A stretch of 64,000 nucleotides of DNA from contig NW_022985453.1 of assembly GCF_010093595.1 (NCBI RefSeq), positions 1,016,897 to 1,080,896 on the forward strand. Reading direction: 5' to 3'. The notes beneath the pieces are model-generated. The model made no database searches, was not told the origin of the DNA, and saw only the letters and a program-made list of their open reading frames with translations. Positions 11,420 through 22,292 of the stretch are shown piece by piece (position 1 is the first letter of the stretch; every line of letters begins with the position of its first letter). Origin of the DNA: Mytilinidion resinicola (Eukaryota > Ascomycota > Dothideomycetes > Mytilinidiales > Mytilinidiaceae). Position numbers and translations under genes: made by a program.

Positions 11420-12398
11420 TCACGCGGTCTGTGCCTGAGCTTGGGGTGCGGCGGGGCCTCCGGTATTTCGCTGCTTACTGACAGTATACTCGGCGAGGAA
11501 ATCAGGATCGTTCTCGAACTCCTCCTTGACCTATCACATCATTCCATTAGCTTCAGCTCAATACGAGCGCCACCGCCATTGACACTAGCTAAAGAGAGGG
11601 GATACTCACAATATCCAACCCCCCAACCAACTCTCCACCAACCCAGAGCTGCGGAAATGTCGGCCAATCTGCATACTCTTTCAATCCCTGCCTGACATCA
11701 TCGTCTGCCAGGATATTAAAGAACCCATACCGCACACCCTTCTCCCTGAGCAGCGAGCTAGTCTGTCGACTAAACCCGCACTGCGGCGCCGACGGCGTCC
11801 CCTTCATGAACAGCATCACGGGCGCCGCCTTGACCAGCTCCGCTAGGCGCGCGAACAGCTCCTCCTTTGTCTCCTTTGCGCCAGAGCTGTACTCGGGCGC
11901 AGTCTTGGGGTCATTGTTGGAAGGCGCGTATGATGCGAGGTTCTTGGTGCCGTTTGTGCCGTTCGTTGCGCCTGTTTCGAGATGGGTTGTGGGTGCTGCA
12001 GGCTTTGTGACTGATTGCGCCGGGGGGAGACCGAGGTTGGAGGCTTCTCCTGCGCTGCCGGCGCCAGCGTACTTCTCGACTGCCGCCCGTACCTTTGCGG
12101 CGTCGGAGCCGGAGACGGTCTCGAGAACCGAGCCGTCCTTTTGTAGCACGATGTAGGGGACCGCGGTGACGTCGTATTGCTCCGAGATCTCGGGGAGCTC
12201 TTCGGCATTAAGGGAGAGGAAAGCGAGGGGCGCGGAGGAGGGGTATGTGGAGGCGAGGGTGGAGAGGACGGTGGACATCTGCTTGCAGGGCGCAGCCCAG
12301 GGCGCGTGGAAGTATATCACCGCGACGGTAGCGGGCGGGAGAGAGGTGATGGTTGATGCGAAGTCGGCCTCGGTGGGGATCTCTCTGAGGGAGGCCAT
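11420..12398 (-). CDS. grx4: Monothiol CGFS glutaredoxin, Grx3/Grx4 type
   Basis: Cytosolic/nuclear [2Fe-2S]-binding glutaredoxin of the Grx3/Grx4/PICOT family, which delivers iron-sulfur clusters and reports iron status to transcription factors. Two exons: 12398-11610 and 11530-11420, with a 79-bp intron (GTGAGT..TAG) in phase 0. The intron matters: without it the frame ends in a spurious VSIPSL tail, whereas the second exon supplies the expected VKEEFENDPDFL continuation. The product is about 299 aa. An N-terminal thioredoxin-like domain (about 1-112) carries WAAPC at 34-38, a one-cysteine version of the thioredoxin site. A Ser/Thr/Asn-rich linker leads to the glutaredoxin domain from about 175, with CGFS at 207-210 and the glutathione-binding WPTFPQLWVGGELVGG segment. 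The C-terminus is an Ala/Gln tail. Transcribed divergently from the Rpf2 gene. Function assignment is firm. Confidence 0.95.
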
Positions 12399-12724
12399 AG
12401 CGGCGGCGGTTGTAGGTATCGTCGAGGCTCTTATGATAGTGAGCAGAGTGTTCGAATGGAGACGTGGCTGAAGAGAGAGCAGAAGGTGGGCTATTCGAGG
12501 TGATGAAGACGCAAAAGCGATCAGATGGATTGATTAGAAAAAGAACTGACGTGCTCCGTCCCGCCTCCGAGCAATGCCCAGGAGCCAGGTGCCCCGCCTC
12601 GGCCGCCATCTGCGGCTTCTCCTCGGCATGCCGTTTCGCCGGCCCGAGAAAAAGAGGAACTCTTGGCATCTTCACTTTCTGCAACCCCGTCGCGAGAGTG
12701 CGCCGCATCACCAACATCGCCACC
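12399..12724. promoter_or_regulatory. Shared divergent promoter, grx4 / rpf2
   Basis: Only 326 bp separate the start codons of the two divergent genes, so both promoters and 5' UTRs must lie here. I see no clear TATA box. The rpf2 start has a good fungal context (CACCATG). Confidence 0.6.
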
Positions 12725-13795
12725 ATGTTGCGTACAATGTAAGACCATAGTTCCAGAAAAACAAGCACACAGCTAACGCCCCCTCCAGAAAACCCAAGAG
12801 CGCCCGCACGAAGCGCATCCTCGAGAAGCGCGAACCCCAGGTGCACGAGAATGTGAAGCAATGCCTCTTCCTCAAGGGCACCTCTTCGAGCGAAATCCTG
12901 AAGCTTGCAGTTACCGGTACATATGCAACACCCCTCGCATCGATATCCTCACTCTAATGTATCTCTAGACCTCAACTCCCTCCTCAAACCCCACACGAAA
13001 AAATTCACAAAACCCAACCCAATCCACCCCTTCGAATCCGTTGACTCGCTCAACTTCCTCTCCCTTAAAAACGACTGTTCGCATCTCGTCCTCTCCCACC
13101 ACAAAAAAAAGCGCCCCCACACCCTCACCTTCATCCGCACCTTCGCCCACACGGTCCTCGACATGCTCGAGCTGCACATCGACCCCGATACCTTCCGCAC
13201 CATCTCCCAGTTCAAGAACAAGAAGTGCGCGGTCGGCTTGAAGCCAATGCTTGCCTTCTCCGGGACCCCATTCGAGGGGCCGGTGGACAGTCGGTATACG
13301 CTCGCGAAGAGCATGCTGCTAGATTTCTTCCGGGGAGTCGAGGCCACAGGTGTGGATGTGGAAGGGTTGCAGTATATGATTCATTTCTCCGCATCGGATG
13401 AGATACCTGGAGAGCCTGCGCCTATTATCCGTATGCGCGTGTACCTTGTCAAGACGCGCCGCTCTGGGCAGAAAGTCCCCCGCGTGGAAGTCGAAGAGAT
13501 GGGTCCTAGGATCGATTTCAGCGTCGGCCGCGAGCAAGTAGCAGAGGAGGCGGTCATGAAGACGGCGCTGAAGAAGCCGAAGGGCTTGGAGCCGAGGACG
13601 AAGAAGAACATCACGACGGATGTGGTGGGTGATAAGATGGGGAAGATTCATCTCGGCAAGCAGGATTTCGCAAACTTGCAGACGAGGAAGATGAAGGGGT
13701 TGAAGAGGAGTCGGGAGGAGAGGAAAGCTGGAGAGGAGACGGACGCGGAGGAGGACGGAGGCGTCGAGGTCAAGAGGGTGCAGTTGGAGGCATAG
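12725..13795 (+). CDS. rpf2: Ribosome production factor 2 (Brix domain)
   Basis: Nucleolar assembly factor that, with Rrs1, brings the 5S RNP into pre-60S ribosomes. Three exons: 12725-12738, 12789-12916 and 12969-13795. The 50- and 52-bp introns have GTAAGA..CAG and GTACAT..TAG ends. Joined, they give 322 aa, close to the 344 of the yeast protein. The N-terminus is basic (MLRTIKPKSARTKRILEKRE) and is followed by the conserved block ending in LNSLLKPHTKKF. The Brix core covers roughly residues 30-240, with SHHKKKRPHTL, the GLKPMLAFSG motif and FHFSASDE-like sequence. The C-terminal tail is Lys/Arg-rich, as usual for nucleolar proteins. The first exon has only 14 coding bases and would be missed by simple ORF calling. 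Divergent from grx4. Confidence 0.94.
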
Positions 13796-15105
13796 GTTGC
13801 GGCTGTATACCCAGGGTCTTCTGGTCGGCGTCTAGAGGTAAGGATGGCGTTTAGGTATCAGGAAAACACATTTGCAAGATATGTGGGATATGTAGACTCT
13901 TTCGGTCTCTATCATGATTCATCAAATGTTCCGTACCTCACCAACTCTGAACGAAGCATCGCACGGCCTATCAATCACCCTGTGAGCTCCCCTTGTCAAT
14001 TCCGCACCGCAATCTCCTCGGTCTAGCTCCTGGTCTTCATCTTAAATGTTTGTTCCTATGCTACCTACAAAGGCACTCCAGATCCCAGACGGAAAACAGC
14101 GAACGCGTCTCCATCATCAGCTTCGCCTCCACCGTCTTCACTCACCTCGCAAGATCACGTGCTCCCTATTTCGCATCCACGTCGAAGATTTGACAGAACA
14201 GACTGTTCTAAGATTTAGGGTAGATGTGGGAAGCCGCTAAACTTCAATTGAACGTTCAGGATTAATGAGATTTGGAGAGCACGTGGCCACGTTAAAACTT
14301 CTAGAACTGAGGAATTGCCCATGGATGGAGCTTACTTCCAAACTTTAACATGCATGGAATACCTAGGGGACATATATGCCTCATAAGCCACAGAGTTCTC
14401 GAATCCTATGCAAGAACGATGAACGGAAGCACGTGACTGTAATCACCAACCGAGAAGTGAAATAAGAAAGATGTAAGTCCCAACAGACGGGCGTGACACA
14501 CAAAAGCACCGCCTACCGCAGCAGATTACAAGGGTATATATCCAAACATTTCAGCACTACCTAGGTATCTGAAATTGTCTTTGCGGGATTCGGGGATATC
14601 TTCTCCATTAGAATATACAGGTAGAGCGTTGAGCATACTTGTCGATATCTGCCGGTGTCGGTCGGTATGTATACGCAGCTAGTGAGATGGAAGGAAGGAT
14701 GATCAAGTATGGCTACTTAGTGGGATGCCGCTCAACAGTCCATGTAGTCTGCGGAATACGGCCAGCATACCCTGGAAAGTTGCCTAACGGCATAGGTGTG
14801 TCATTGGGTTATCACGAGACGAGGGAGTTCACACCAAGTACAGAGGTGTCTCGTGCTGTCTAATGTGTATACAGAGATGGTATTGCGATTGCACTACAAA
14901 GGTATGTACCTGCATGGGATGAGGTTGAAAGCGGCTGGCAGCCGGCGATCCCAGCGTTGGTGTGGGGAAAGCTCCCGTGCGTCACTACCTTTGTACCTAC
15001 AATAGTGTTGATAGCTAGCTCCAGCACGCCTCACTGTCCATCCCTTCATCTACCACTGCTGTCTGGAAGCTCCAGCAGTCACTTCCCTCCAGCTTTCTGC
15101 CCGAC
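13796..15105. other. Intergenic region
   Basis: 1.3 kb between rpf2 and the M13 peptidase gene. Open frames are under 75 codons and unconvincing. Around 14152-14295 there are words like those at the tips of the 945-1080 hairpin family (TCACGTGCTCC, TATTTCGCATCCACGT, GAGCACGTGG), perhaps a decayed copy. The last few hundred bases should contain the peptidase promoter; no motif stands out. Confidence 0.4.
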
Positions 15106-17683
15106 ATGGCGTCTGAGAAGCAGCCGTTGTTGCTGCCCTCATACCCGGAGCCAACAACCGGAGCTCCAGCTCATCCCTCATCTCTACACAAGCATCGGTC
15201 TGCAGCACGACGATTCATGGGAGCTGCTGCTGTCACACTCACGGTGCTAGGGCTCCTGCATGGTGTGTATGAATTCATTTCGATGGCGAATCAAGCTGGC
15301 TAATATGAAACAGGCGTTCCCTACGCCAGCGAGCCCTCATCAACTGCACCATGCCTGTCCGCCAGCTGTGTCCACGCAGCCTCCGAGATCCTGTACAACC
15401 TCCATCCCGACTACAAAAGCCTTGACCCCTGCGAGGACACCTACGAGTACATATGTGGAGGATGGGGTGACCGCCACGATCTCCGTCCCGACCAGGGCGA
15501 CGCGTCTTCTCTCAGTGTCCTCTCCGAGGAAGGACAGTTGCTTTCTAGGCATATTCTTGATTCGCCTTATCCTGGAGATGATCCACTCAAAGTATTCGTC
15601 AACTCCTATTCTGCAAATGGGGTAGACAAGGAGAACTTCGAACAGCTGAAGGCCGCCTATGACGCATGCATGGATGAAGACACCATCAAGAAGGCCGGTG
15701 TCGGTTCTTTGAAGTCACTGCTAGACGACATATCTGGGAAGAATATCACTGAGACGGTCTTGTCGCTACTGGGAAATGGCGTTGGGGCATTGGCCTCTTT
15801 CTACACCTCTGTGAGTGCAACTCGTTTCCCCATACCTAGTCAGTGAGACTGCCATCTAACATCTCATCAGGGCGATGATCGAGATCCTGACTCGGTTGCT
15901 ATTTTCGTTACGCCCCCTAGGTCCATCGGCCTCCCCTCGAAAGAATACTACGATGATGAAGCGGTTGTTAAGGAGTACAAGGAAGTGCTTTCCAAAGTCA
16001 CGGCTGCGCTCATATCCGCCGACGTTCTGTCGACGGAACAGTCAGCGTTGTTTTCTACCACACCCAATACCGATGGCATCGTGGACTTTGAAAAGGAACT
16101 GGCCAAAGCCTCCCCACCCCCTGAAGACCTGGAGAGTGTCGTCAAGTACTACAACCCTCGGACTCTGGAGGAAGCCCACGAACTGCTCCCGCAACTGTCA
16201 GTCAGCCGTATCATATCCGCTCTTGGTCCATCGGACTTCACCGCCAAACGCATCATCGTCGGGTCGCCTGAGTACATGAAGTCTCTATCAGAGATTTTGG
16301 ATAAAATCCCAGAGGGCACACTACATGGCTACTTTATGTGGAAAGCCGTTCAGGCGTATGCCTCATCGGTCGAGGACGATGCCTTGAAGCCTCTGAAGCA
16401 ATTCAAGAACAAGCTTCAAGGCAAAGACCTCGACGCCGTGCCGGACCGCTGGCGAACCTGCATTGCAGTGGTGGACGACACCCTAGGGTGGACACTCAGC
16501 CGCTTCTTCGTCCAGCGGGCATTCTCCAAGGCCGCGAAAGAGTTCGGCGACCGCATCATCTACGACATTAAAGACCAATTCAAGACCATACTTGGTCAGA
16601 CCGAGTGGATGAGCAAAGACGTACAGAAGCTGGGCCAGAAGAAGGTCGACAACATCGTGCAGAAGATCGGCTATCCAACGGCGAGCCCCGATATCATGGA
16701 CCCTGAGAAGCTGAAACAATATTACTCTGGGCTGACTATCACAAACTCAAGCTTCTTCGAGAACAACCGCAACGCCGCCAAGTTCGAGATCAAGCGCGAG
16801 TGGTCGAAACTCGGGAAACCGACAGACCGCGACGAGTGGGGCATGACCGCTTCAACTGTCAACGCGTACTACAATCCCGCTGGCAACGAGATTGTATTCC
16901 CGGCTGGTATAATGCAAGCTCCGCTGTTCTACGACCCGGAGGTGCCGCAGTATTTGTCGTATGGCGCGTTTGGAGCTGTTAGCGGGCACGAGCTGTCACA
17001 TGGTAGGCCCCCTTAGCCATTATTTCCAAGTTTACATAAACAGTACTTGATTGAGGAACTAACAAATCCACAGCCTTCGACAGCAGCGGCCGCCACTACG
17101 ACGAAATCGGTAACTATTCGGACTGGTGGGACACCAAAACCGTCAAAGCCTTCGAAGAGCGCGCGCAGTGCTTCGTAGATCAATACGCGAACTTCACCGT
17201 TGCGGGACCAGATGGAAAACCACTACATGTCAACGGCCGCCTGACATTGGGCGAGAACATCGCGGATGCGGGCGGGCTGAATGCGGCGTACGCGGCGTGG
17301 AAGAAGCGCGACAAAGTCAACCCAGACAAAACTCTTCCGGGCCTACTAGATTTTACCAAAGAGCAGGTTCGTCCCCAGAGTTCCATTCGTATAGCTTTAC
17401 GTGTAATGTGAAAGGAAGGCTAATCAAGGTGATGCTAGCTCTTCATGCTCAACTACGGCAACACGTGGTGCGGGCTCACGAGGACGGGGACAGCGATTCA
17501 GAGGATCTATCAGGACCCGCATTCGCCCAAGTTTGCGAGAGTCGCGGTACGTACAAAATATACTTCCCCATTCTCTGCCTGGATTTGTGACTAATTGCCA
17601 AGTAGGGTACTCTTGCAAACACACGCGCGTTTAGAGAGGCGTTCAATTGCCCCGTCAAGGAACCGACGTGTAAGCTTTGGTAA
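15106..17683 (+). CDS. M13 (neprilysin-like) zinc metallopeptidase
   Basis: Membrane-anchored zinc endopeptidase of family M13 (neprilysin / endothelin-converting-enzyme type), cutting short peptides on the outer or lumenal side. Six exons: 15106-15262, 15314-15810, 15871-17002, 17074-17366, 17439-17546 and 17606-17683, giving 754 aa. A short cytoplasmic head with a PLLLPSYP stretch precedes one membrane segment at about 36-52, typical of a type II protein. The paired-cysteine start of the ectodomain (DPCEDTYEYICGGW) is present. Catalytic residues: HELSH at 591-595 (His591, Glu592, His595) and GENIAD with zinc ligand Glu656 and Asp660. The substrate-binding NAYYNP motif precedes HELSH, and the chain ends in a Cys-x-x-Trp tail (CKLW), the family's usual C-terminus. 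The first intron removes an apparent in-frame TAA at 15301. All catalytic residues are intact. Confidence 0.93.
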
Positions 17684-18684
17684 TGGTGAGAGGAGGCGCT
17701 GCGGAAGGTTAGCAGATGAGTTAGACGTGTATTATTAGCAGCAAGCTTAGTTTGTAGCAGAGCGTGTTGAGTTTTACAGAAAAAAGTATTGATTCGATGA
17801 GCGAAGTGGAGAAAGTGGGAAGCTTTCTCACTGTAGATGCTTGAGGAATTGGGACGCACAGGTCCGCGTAAAATCTGTTATGGAATTTTTTCGTATATAA
17901 GAGACGAGGAGGGATGTAGGCGTAGCATTTTTCAAACCATCGAACTACAGGGCGGGCGCGGGGTGTTGTATTCACGCCGTCGTCGTAGATGAGATCCCGG
18001 GATCCTCCTCCTCTTCGAACTTCACCGCTTTTGCTCGCTCGATGCCACTGTCTGGAGTACCCCAACTATCGCTATCAGGTAGGTAGGCTGGTTAAGAAAG
18101 TTAGTCTGATATCCACAGCACGAACGAAAGGATTGCACAATACGGATATACCACGACTCGAGCCCCCACTCTTGCTCGCTCGACACGGCTGTCTGGAGTG
18201 GAGTGGCCCAGGTACGGTGGAGCTATCCGGATAAAAGGCAACCTGATCTCGACTGCGTGAGCGTGAGGATAGGTACGCGGTGATAGCACTGCGGGTGGAC
18301 GCTTCCCCTTTTGCGCGCTCGATGCCACTGTCAGAGGTGGCCCAGCTGGCTTAGAGCTAGGGAGCTAAACGGGAACCTAGGCTCTACTGCATGAACAAAA
18401 GGATGGGCACCCAGGAATCTCACTGCGGGGGTGGGAGGGGATACGAAACGGGCAGCACGTGACCCAATGTGACATTTCAAGCATGACTCAGTTCGGTCTC
18501 TCACCTACTCTATCCCCCCAAATCGCACTCCTACAAGCCCGTCCCTCCTTACCGCACGCGTAAAGCATCTCAAAAAGCCGCCCGTTTGCATGCAGAAGAG
18601 GAATTGCTTTTTAGTCACATGACGCACTAAGTTCTCCACACACCTCCGTCCCTTGCCAGCTACTCTAGAAACTGAACTGCTCTA
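17684..18684. other. Intergenic region between convergent genes
   Basis: The M13 gene and the abp1 gene end towards each other here. Apart from the three-copy repeat at 17990-18430 I see no feature. An 18-base word, ACGGGCAGCACGTGACCC, around 18450-18470 recurs near 40154-40171; it contains a CACGTG E-box core and may be a fragment of the same small dispersed repeat. Confidence 0.45.
17990..18430 (+). repeat. Three-copy degenerate tandem repeat, ~140 bp
   Basis: The words TTGCTCGCTCGATGCCACTG (18030), CTTGCTCGCTCGACACGGCT (18171) and TTGCGCGCTCGATGCCACTG (18310) are followed each time by TCTGGAG/TCAGAGG-TGGCCCA, then a GAACNAAAGGAT-like block about 80 bp later. Spacing is 141 and 139 bp. Copies are diverged. 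This is a third, unrelated family with the same style as the arrays at the left of the window. Confidence 0.65.
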
Positions 18685-21421
18685 CTACTCATCCAGCTGT
18701 ACATAGTTGGCCGGGAAGAGACCCGACTTCCCGCCGTAATGGCCGAGCCACCAGTCTTCGTCTGGGAACTCCTATAGCGAGTAATTAGCATTCGCTCGCA
18801 GGGAACAGAAGGAACAGGACTGCAACTTACCACACCCGTAATCGTCGCTCCATCGGGAAAGCTTAGCTCATTATCCTCCGCAGCCTCATAATCATACAGC
18901 GCCGTCGCCGTGGGCCCCGCACCATGGCCAGCCGGCGGGGCTGGCGCATGTTCCTCTTCCTCCTCTTGCACCGCTCTTGCAGGCTGCGGCGGTGCTTGCG
19001 CCTCCTCTTCCACCCCATCATCCCCAACCAGCTCAACATAGTTGCTAGGAAACAGCCCCGTCTCGCCCGCCCTATTCTGTCCCATCCACCAATCCTCATC
19101 CACAAACTCAATGTTGGTGACGTACTCGCCCTCGCGCAGCTCGAGCTCGTTGTCCTCCGCCTTCTCGTAGTCGTACTGGACGAGAGCGCGCTTGCCGCCG
19201 TGGGACTCGCTGTGCGCGGCCACGGCGGCGGCGACACCAACGCCCGCACCAATGCCAGCGGCGGCGGCGACCGCAATGCCGGCGGCGCGGGCGGGGTCGT
19301 GCGACTCGACTTTGGGTTCGGCGGGGCTGTCGCGGGAGGCCGAGGCGGCTTTTTGGAGCGAGTGGGTGGGCATTGGGGGAGGCGAGAAGCGCTCTTCTGG
19401 TGCGGACAGGGGTTCAGGGGAGGCACCGCGCGCGACGGGCATGGCGATGCGGATGGGGGAGCCTTCTGGCTCCTCGAATTCAGGGGACGGGGTGCGGATG
19501 TGACGGGGGGGAGATGGGATGGCTTGGTGTTGTTCCGCTGGGATCTCCTGGTGGGAAGGACGGGAGGGCAGGCCTGGGATTGGGATGCCGCGGCCAGCGT
19601 TGGGTTTGCTGGAGAAGTCCATTGGTGGTGGCATTGCGTGTGCTTCTGGTTCTGGTTCTGGAGCCGCTCGTGTAGTGGGAGCGCCCATTGGAGCCGCTCC
19701 CTTGAAGCGGTCACGGATGGAACTGACCCCTCCGGCGGGAGACGATGGCTCCTCTGGTGTGTGCTCTTGTCCGGTGTTGCTGGCTGAGACGACTCCAGTG
19801 TTTTGCTGACTGAGAGAATTGCTCCCCGCGGATTGACCAGTGCGGGTGGTTTGAACGGGCGCCCACGATTTCCCAGAATAACCGCTGTGCCACCCACCAC
19901 CACCGCTCTTTTGCCCAGATAATTGGCCAGCCAATGGTGATGCAGGTCCTCCAATACCTGGAGAGGGCGCAGAGGGAGCTCCACCTTGGCGAGCCTTCTT
20001 TTCAGCCCACAGTTGAGCCGGAGTCTTTCCGCCCTCGTCAGCGAAAGTACGGCTGGCAGTTCCTACAGGGGCAGCAGGTGCTGGTTTCGCTCCAAACGGT
20101 GTCGGAGCGGAAGCTTTGGTGCCTGTGAAGGTACTCGATCCACCAAATTTGTTTGCGACTTTAGGCTTTGGCAGCGAGGTCAACCTCTCGGATTGTTTGA
20201 AAGCAGCGGACCGGTCTGCCAGCGACTTGGGCGCATCGCTTTCCTCACTTCGACCAGAGGCTCCAGTAATAGCAGGGGAGAGATTCGAAGGGGATGACGC
20301 TGCGTCCGATGGCGCTTGGGCCCTAGCGCGGATGGCTGCAATATCAACTTTCCCGACCGGCTCATAAGCTCCCTTCACTGGCGCAGGCCTGAGATCTTCT
20401 TTCTCTTTTGCCTGACGACGCAGGGCAGCAATATCGACCTTTCCAACTGGCTGATAGCCTCCTCTTACAACATCACTCTCATCATGGCTGGGCTGGGGGG
20501 CGCTAAACCTCGATGGTGCCTGTTTCTGGGATGTGAGGTCGGATATGTTGGCTTTGGTGGGTTTGTATGCCGATTCCACCTTTTCCAACTGCGACCTCGT
20601 AACCGGAGGCGCATCCGAGCCCCAGCCGTCTGCATCCACGTTGGTGTCCTTTGGTGCAGCTCGCGCGCCTAGTGGATTGAAACCACGTCCGCCAGCTCCA
20701 CTCTGCGAGGGTGTGAATACTGGCTTCGAGGAAACGGGTGGCGGTGGACCTCCGGAGCTGATGGCCGGCCCTCCAGCATATTTGGAGCCCGAGGCATCCG
20801 AGACCTTTTGCACGATTCCTTCGGGGGTGAGGTCGCTGTCTGATCGGGCAGTAACTTGAACGTGATATCCCTTGACGATCTCAGAATTGTGGTCTTTAGA
20901 TAAAATTGCTTCGGTCTTACATGTAAAAGCTTGGAGACAACGCCTAGGTGGCTGCCGAAGTAGCCCTTGGTGCGTTCAGGCACACCTGCGCCGCACTGGG
21001 ATTCGGATTACAATTAGCCGTGTTCCAGGACAAGAGGAGCAAGGATGCGTACCCAGGCAATCAGGACAGACTTGGGAAGGGATGTGTTTGGGTCCTTGAC
21101 TTTGACGAAGGCAAACTGGATTCGGCCGTCGTTGAAATCCTCGATTAGATCAGAAAGCTCGCCCTCTGTAAGTGGATCAGCATTTTGCAGTGCCGCTCCT
21201 GGTTTGTATGGCTAACCTGCGACGGATTCTACCTTCAGCACACTCTCCTTTCCACCATCGTTCTGGAAAGCGCTGACTAGCGGGGCAGTGACGGTAAACA
21301 GAGCCCATTGACCGTACGTAGGAGAGCTGGCGGAAGCTCCGGACGGCTTCGGAGCGTCGACAATGGACTGGTAGCTGCGCTTGATGTTGATGCCATTGGT
21401 GGAGGTGTTGAGGGAGGCCAT
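18685..21421 (-). CDS. abp1: Abp1/drebrin-like actin-binding protein
   Basis: Cortical actin-patch protein linking F-actin to endocytosis through an ADF-homology domain and SH3 domains. Five exons on the minus strand: 21421-21217, 21165-21053, 20995-20921, 20870-18831 and 18771-18685. All four introns are 49-59 bp and keep frame. Product 839 aa. The ADF-H domain fills about the first 140 residues, starting MASLNTSTNGINIKRSYQSI and including GELSDLIEDFNDGRIQFAFV. A long low-complexity Pro/Ser/Ala middle region contains repeated KVDIAALRRQ / KVDIAAIRAR short motifs, PQLWAEKKARQG and polyproline. Two SH3 domains end the protein: one begins ALVQYDYEKAEDNELEL, the second ATALYDYEAAEDNELSF and continues across the last intron (EFPDEDWWLGH..GLFPANYVQL). 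Two SH3 domains are common in filamentous fungi, against one in budding yeast. Divergent from the F-box gene. Confidence 0.94.
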
Positions 21422-22292
21422 GGTGGAGAGGCGTAAGCCGGCCGAGGGGTTGCAAGCTGGCTGGAAAGGGGGCCTGGGGGAAGTGGAGGAGTGGAGAGAG
21501 CGACGAGGAGTGTATACAGCGTGGTGAGCGTCGACAAGGAGAGTGGCCGCAGACGGCGCGTGGGGAGTCCGGGGCTGTGTTGGACTCGACAGCGCGCAAC
21601 GATGCCTGTGTGCTGTGGGCGATGACGAAGGCGAGGGCAGCCCAAACATGGAGTCTGCCCAGAAGCAGCGTGGCAGCGTGGAGCGCGGCAGTGTGGCAGT
21701 GTGGCAGTGTGGCAGTCACGTGGCAGTGTGGCAGCTCGCACGACGTGCTTTGTATCATTGCAGCCAACACGCCCAATTTTCAACATGGCATCCTCAAAAG
21801 TCCAAGGGGCAAGCTTGAGCTCGATGCAGATGCCGCGGCAGGAGCACAGCCCTAAACAGCCATCAGCATGGTGACTACAGCCGCAGTGTTGTGTGCTGGT
21901 GGCGGCTGCCACTTCGTCCAGGGCACGCGGGACGGGCACACGACGGGCACACGACGGGCAGCGAAAACATGCCAGCTCGCCTCACCTTTCCGGGCGCTGT
22001 GATTCGTCCAGCGCGACATGAAAGTGAAGCTCCACGCTCTCCTCGCCTGCCCTTATACTCGTCCCGCCCCATACACTGCCAGCCCATCTTGCCTCTCCCT
22101 CTCTGCCTACCTCCTCTGCACTGCCTGAGACCCGTCCGAGAAGCACATCGAGCTGCCCGCTGCCCACTGCAACCGTCTACCGTCTGCCGTCTGCCCTCGA
22201 ACAGCCACACTTGCTCCACCACCAACACCCTCATGGCGGCAGCCGATCGAGCCACTGTCGCATGAGAGGCACTGCGGGGACTGGGAGGCGCA
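21422..22292. promoter_or_regulatory. Divergent promoter with short tandem repeats
   Basis: 871 bp separate the abp1 and F-box start codons. Three small tandem tracts occur: GTGGCAGT-type units at about 21667-21740, ACGGGCACACG units at about 21930-21962, and CCGTCTGC units near 22175-22195. A C/T-rich stretch precedes the F-box gene, as is common near fungal transcription starts. No coding sequence is supported. Confidence 0.5.

Noticed and set aside
15301..15303. Nonsense mutation in the M13 peptidase
   Set aside because: The TAA lies in a well-formed 51-bp intron.
18924..19787. 287-codon + strand frame opposite abp1
   Set aside because: It is antisense to the Pro/Ser-rich middle of abp1, a common GC-rich shadow.
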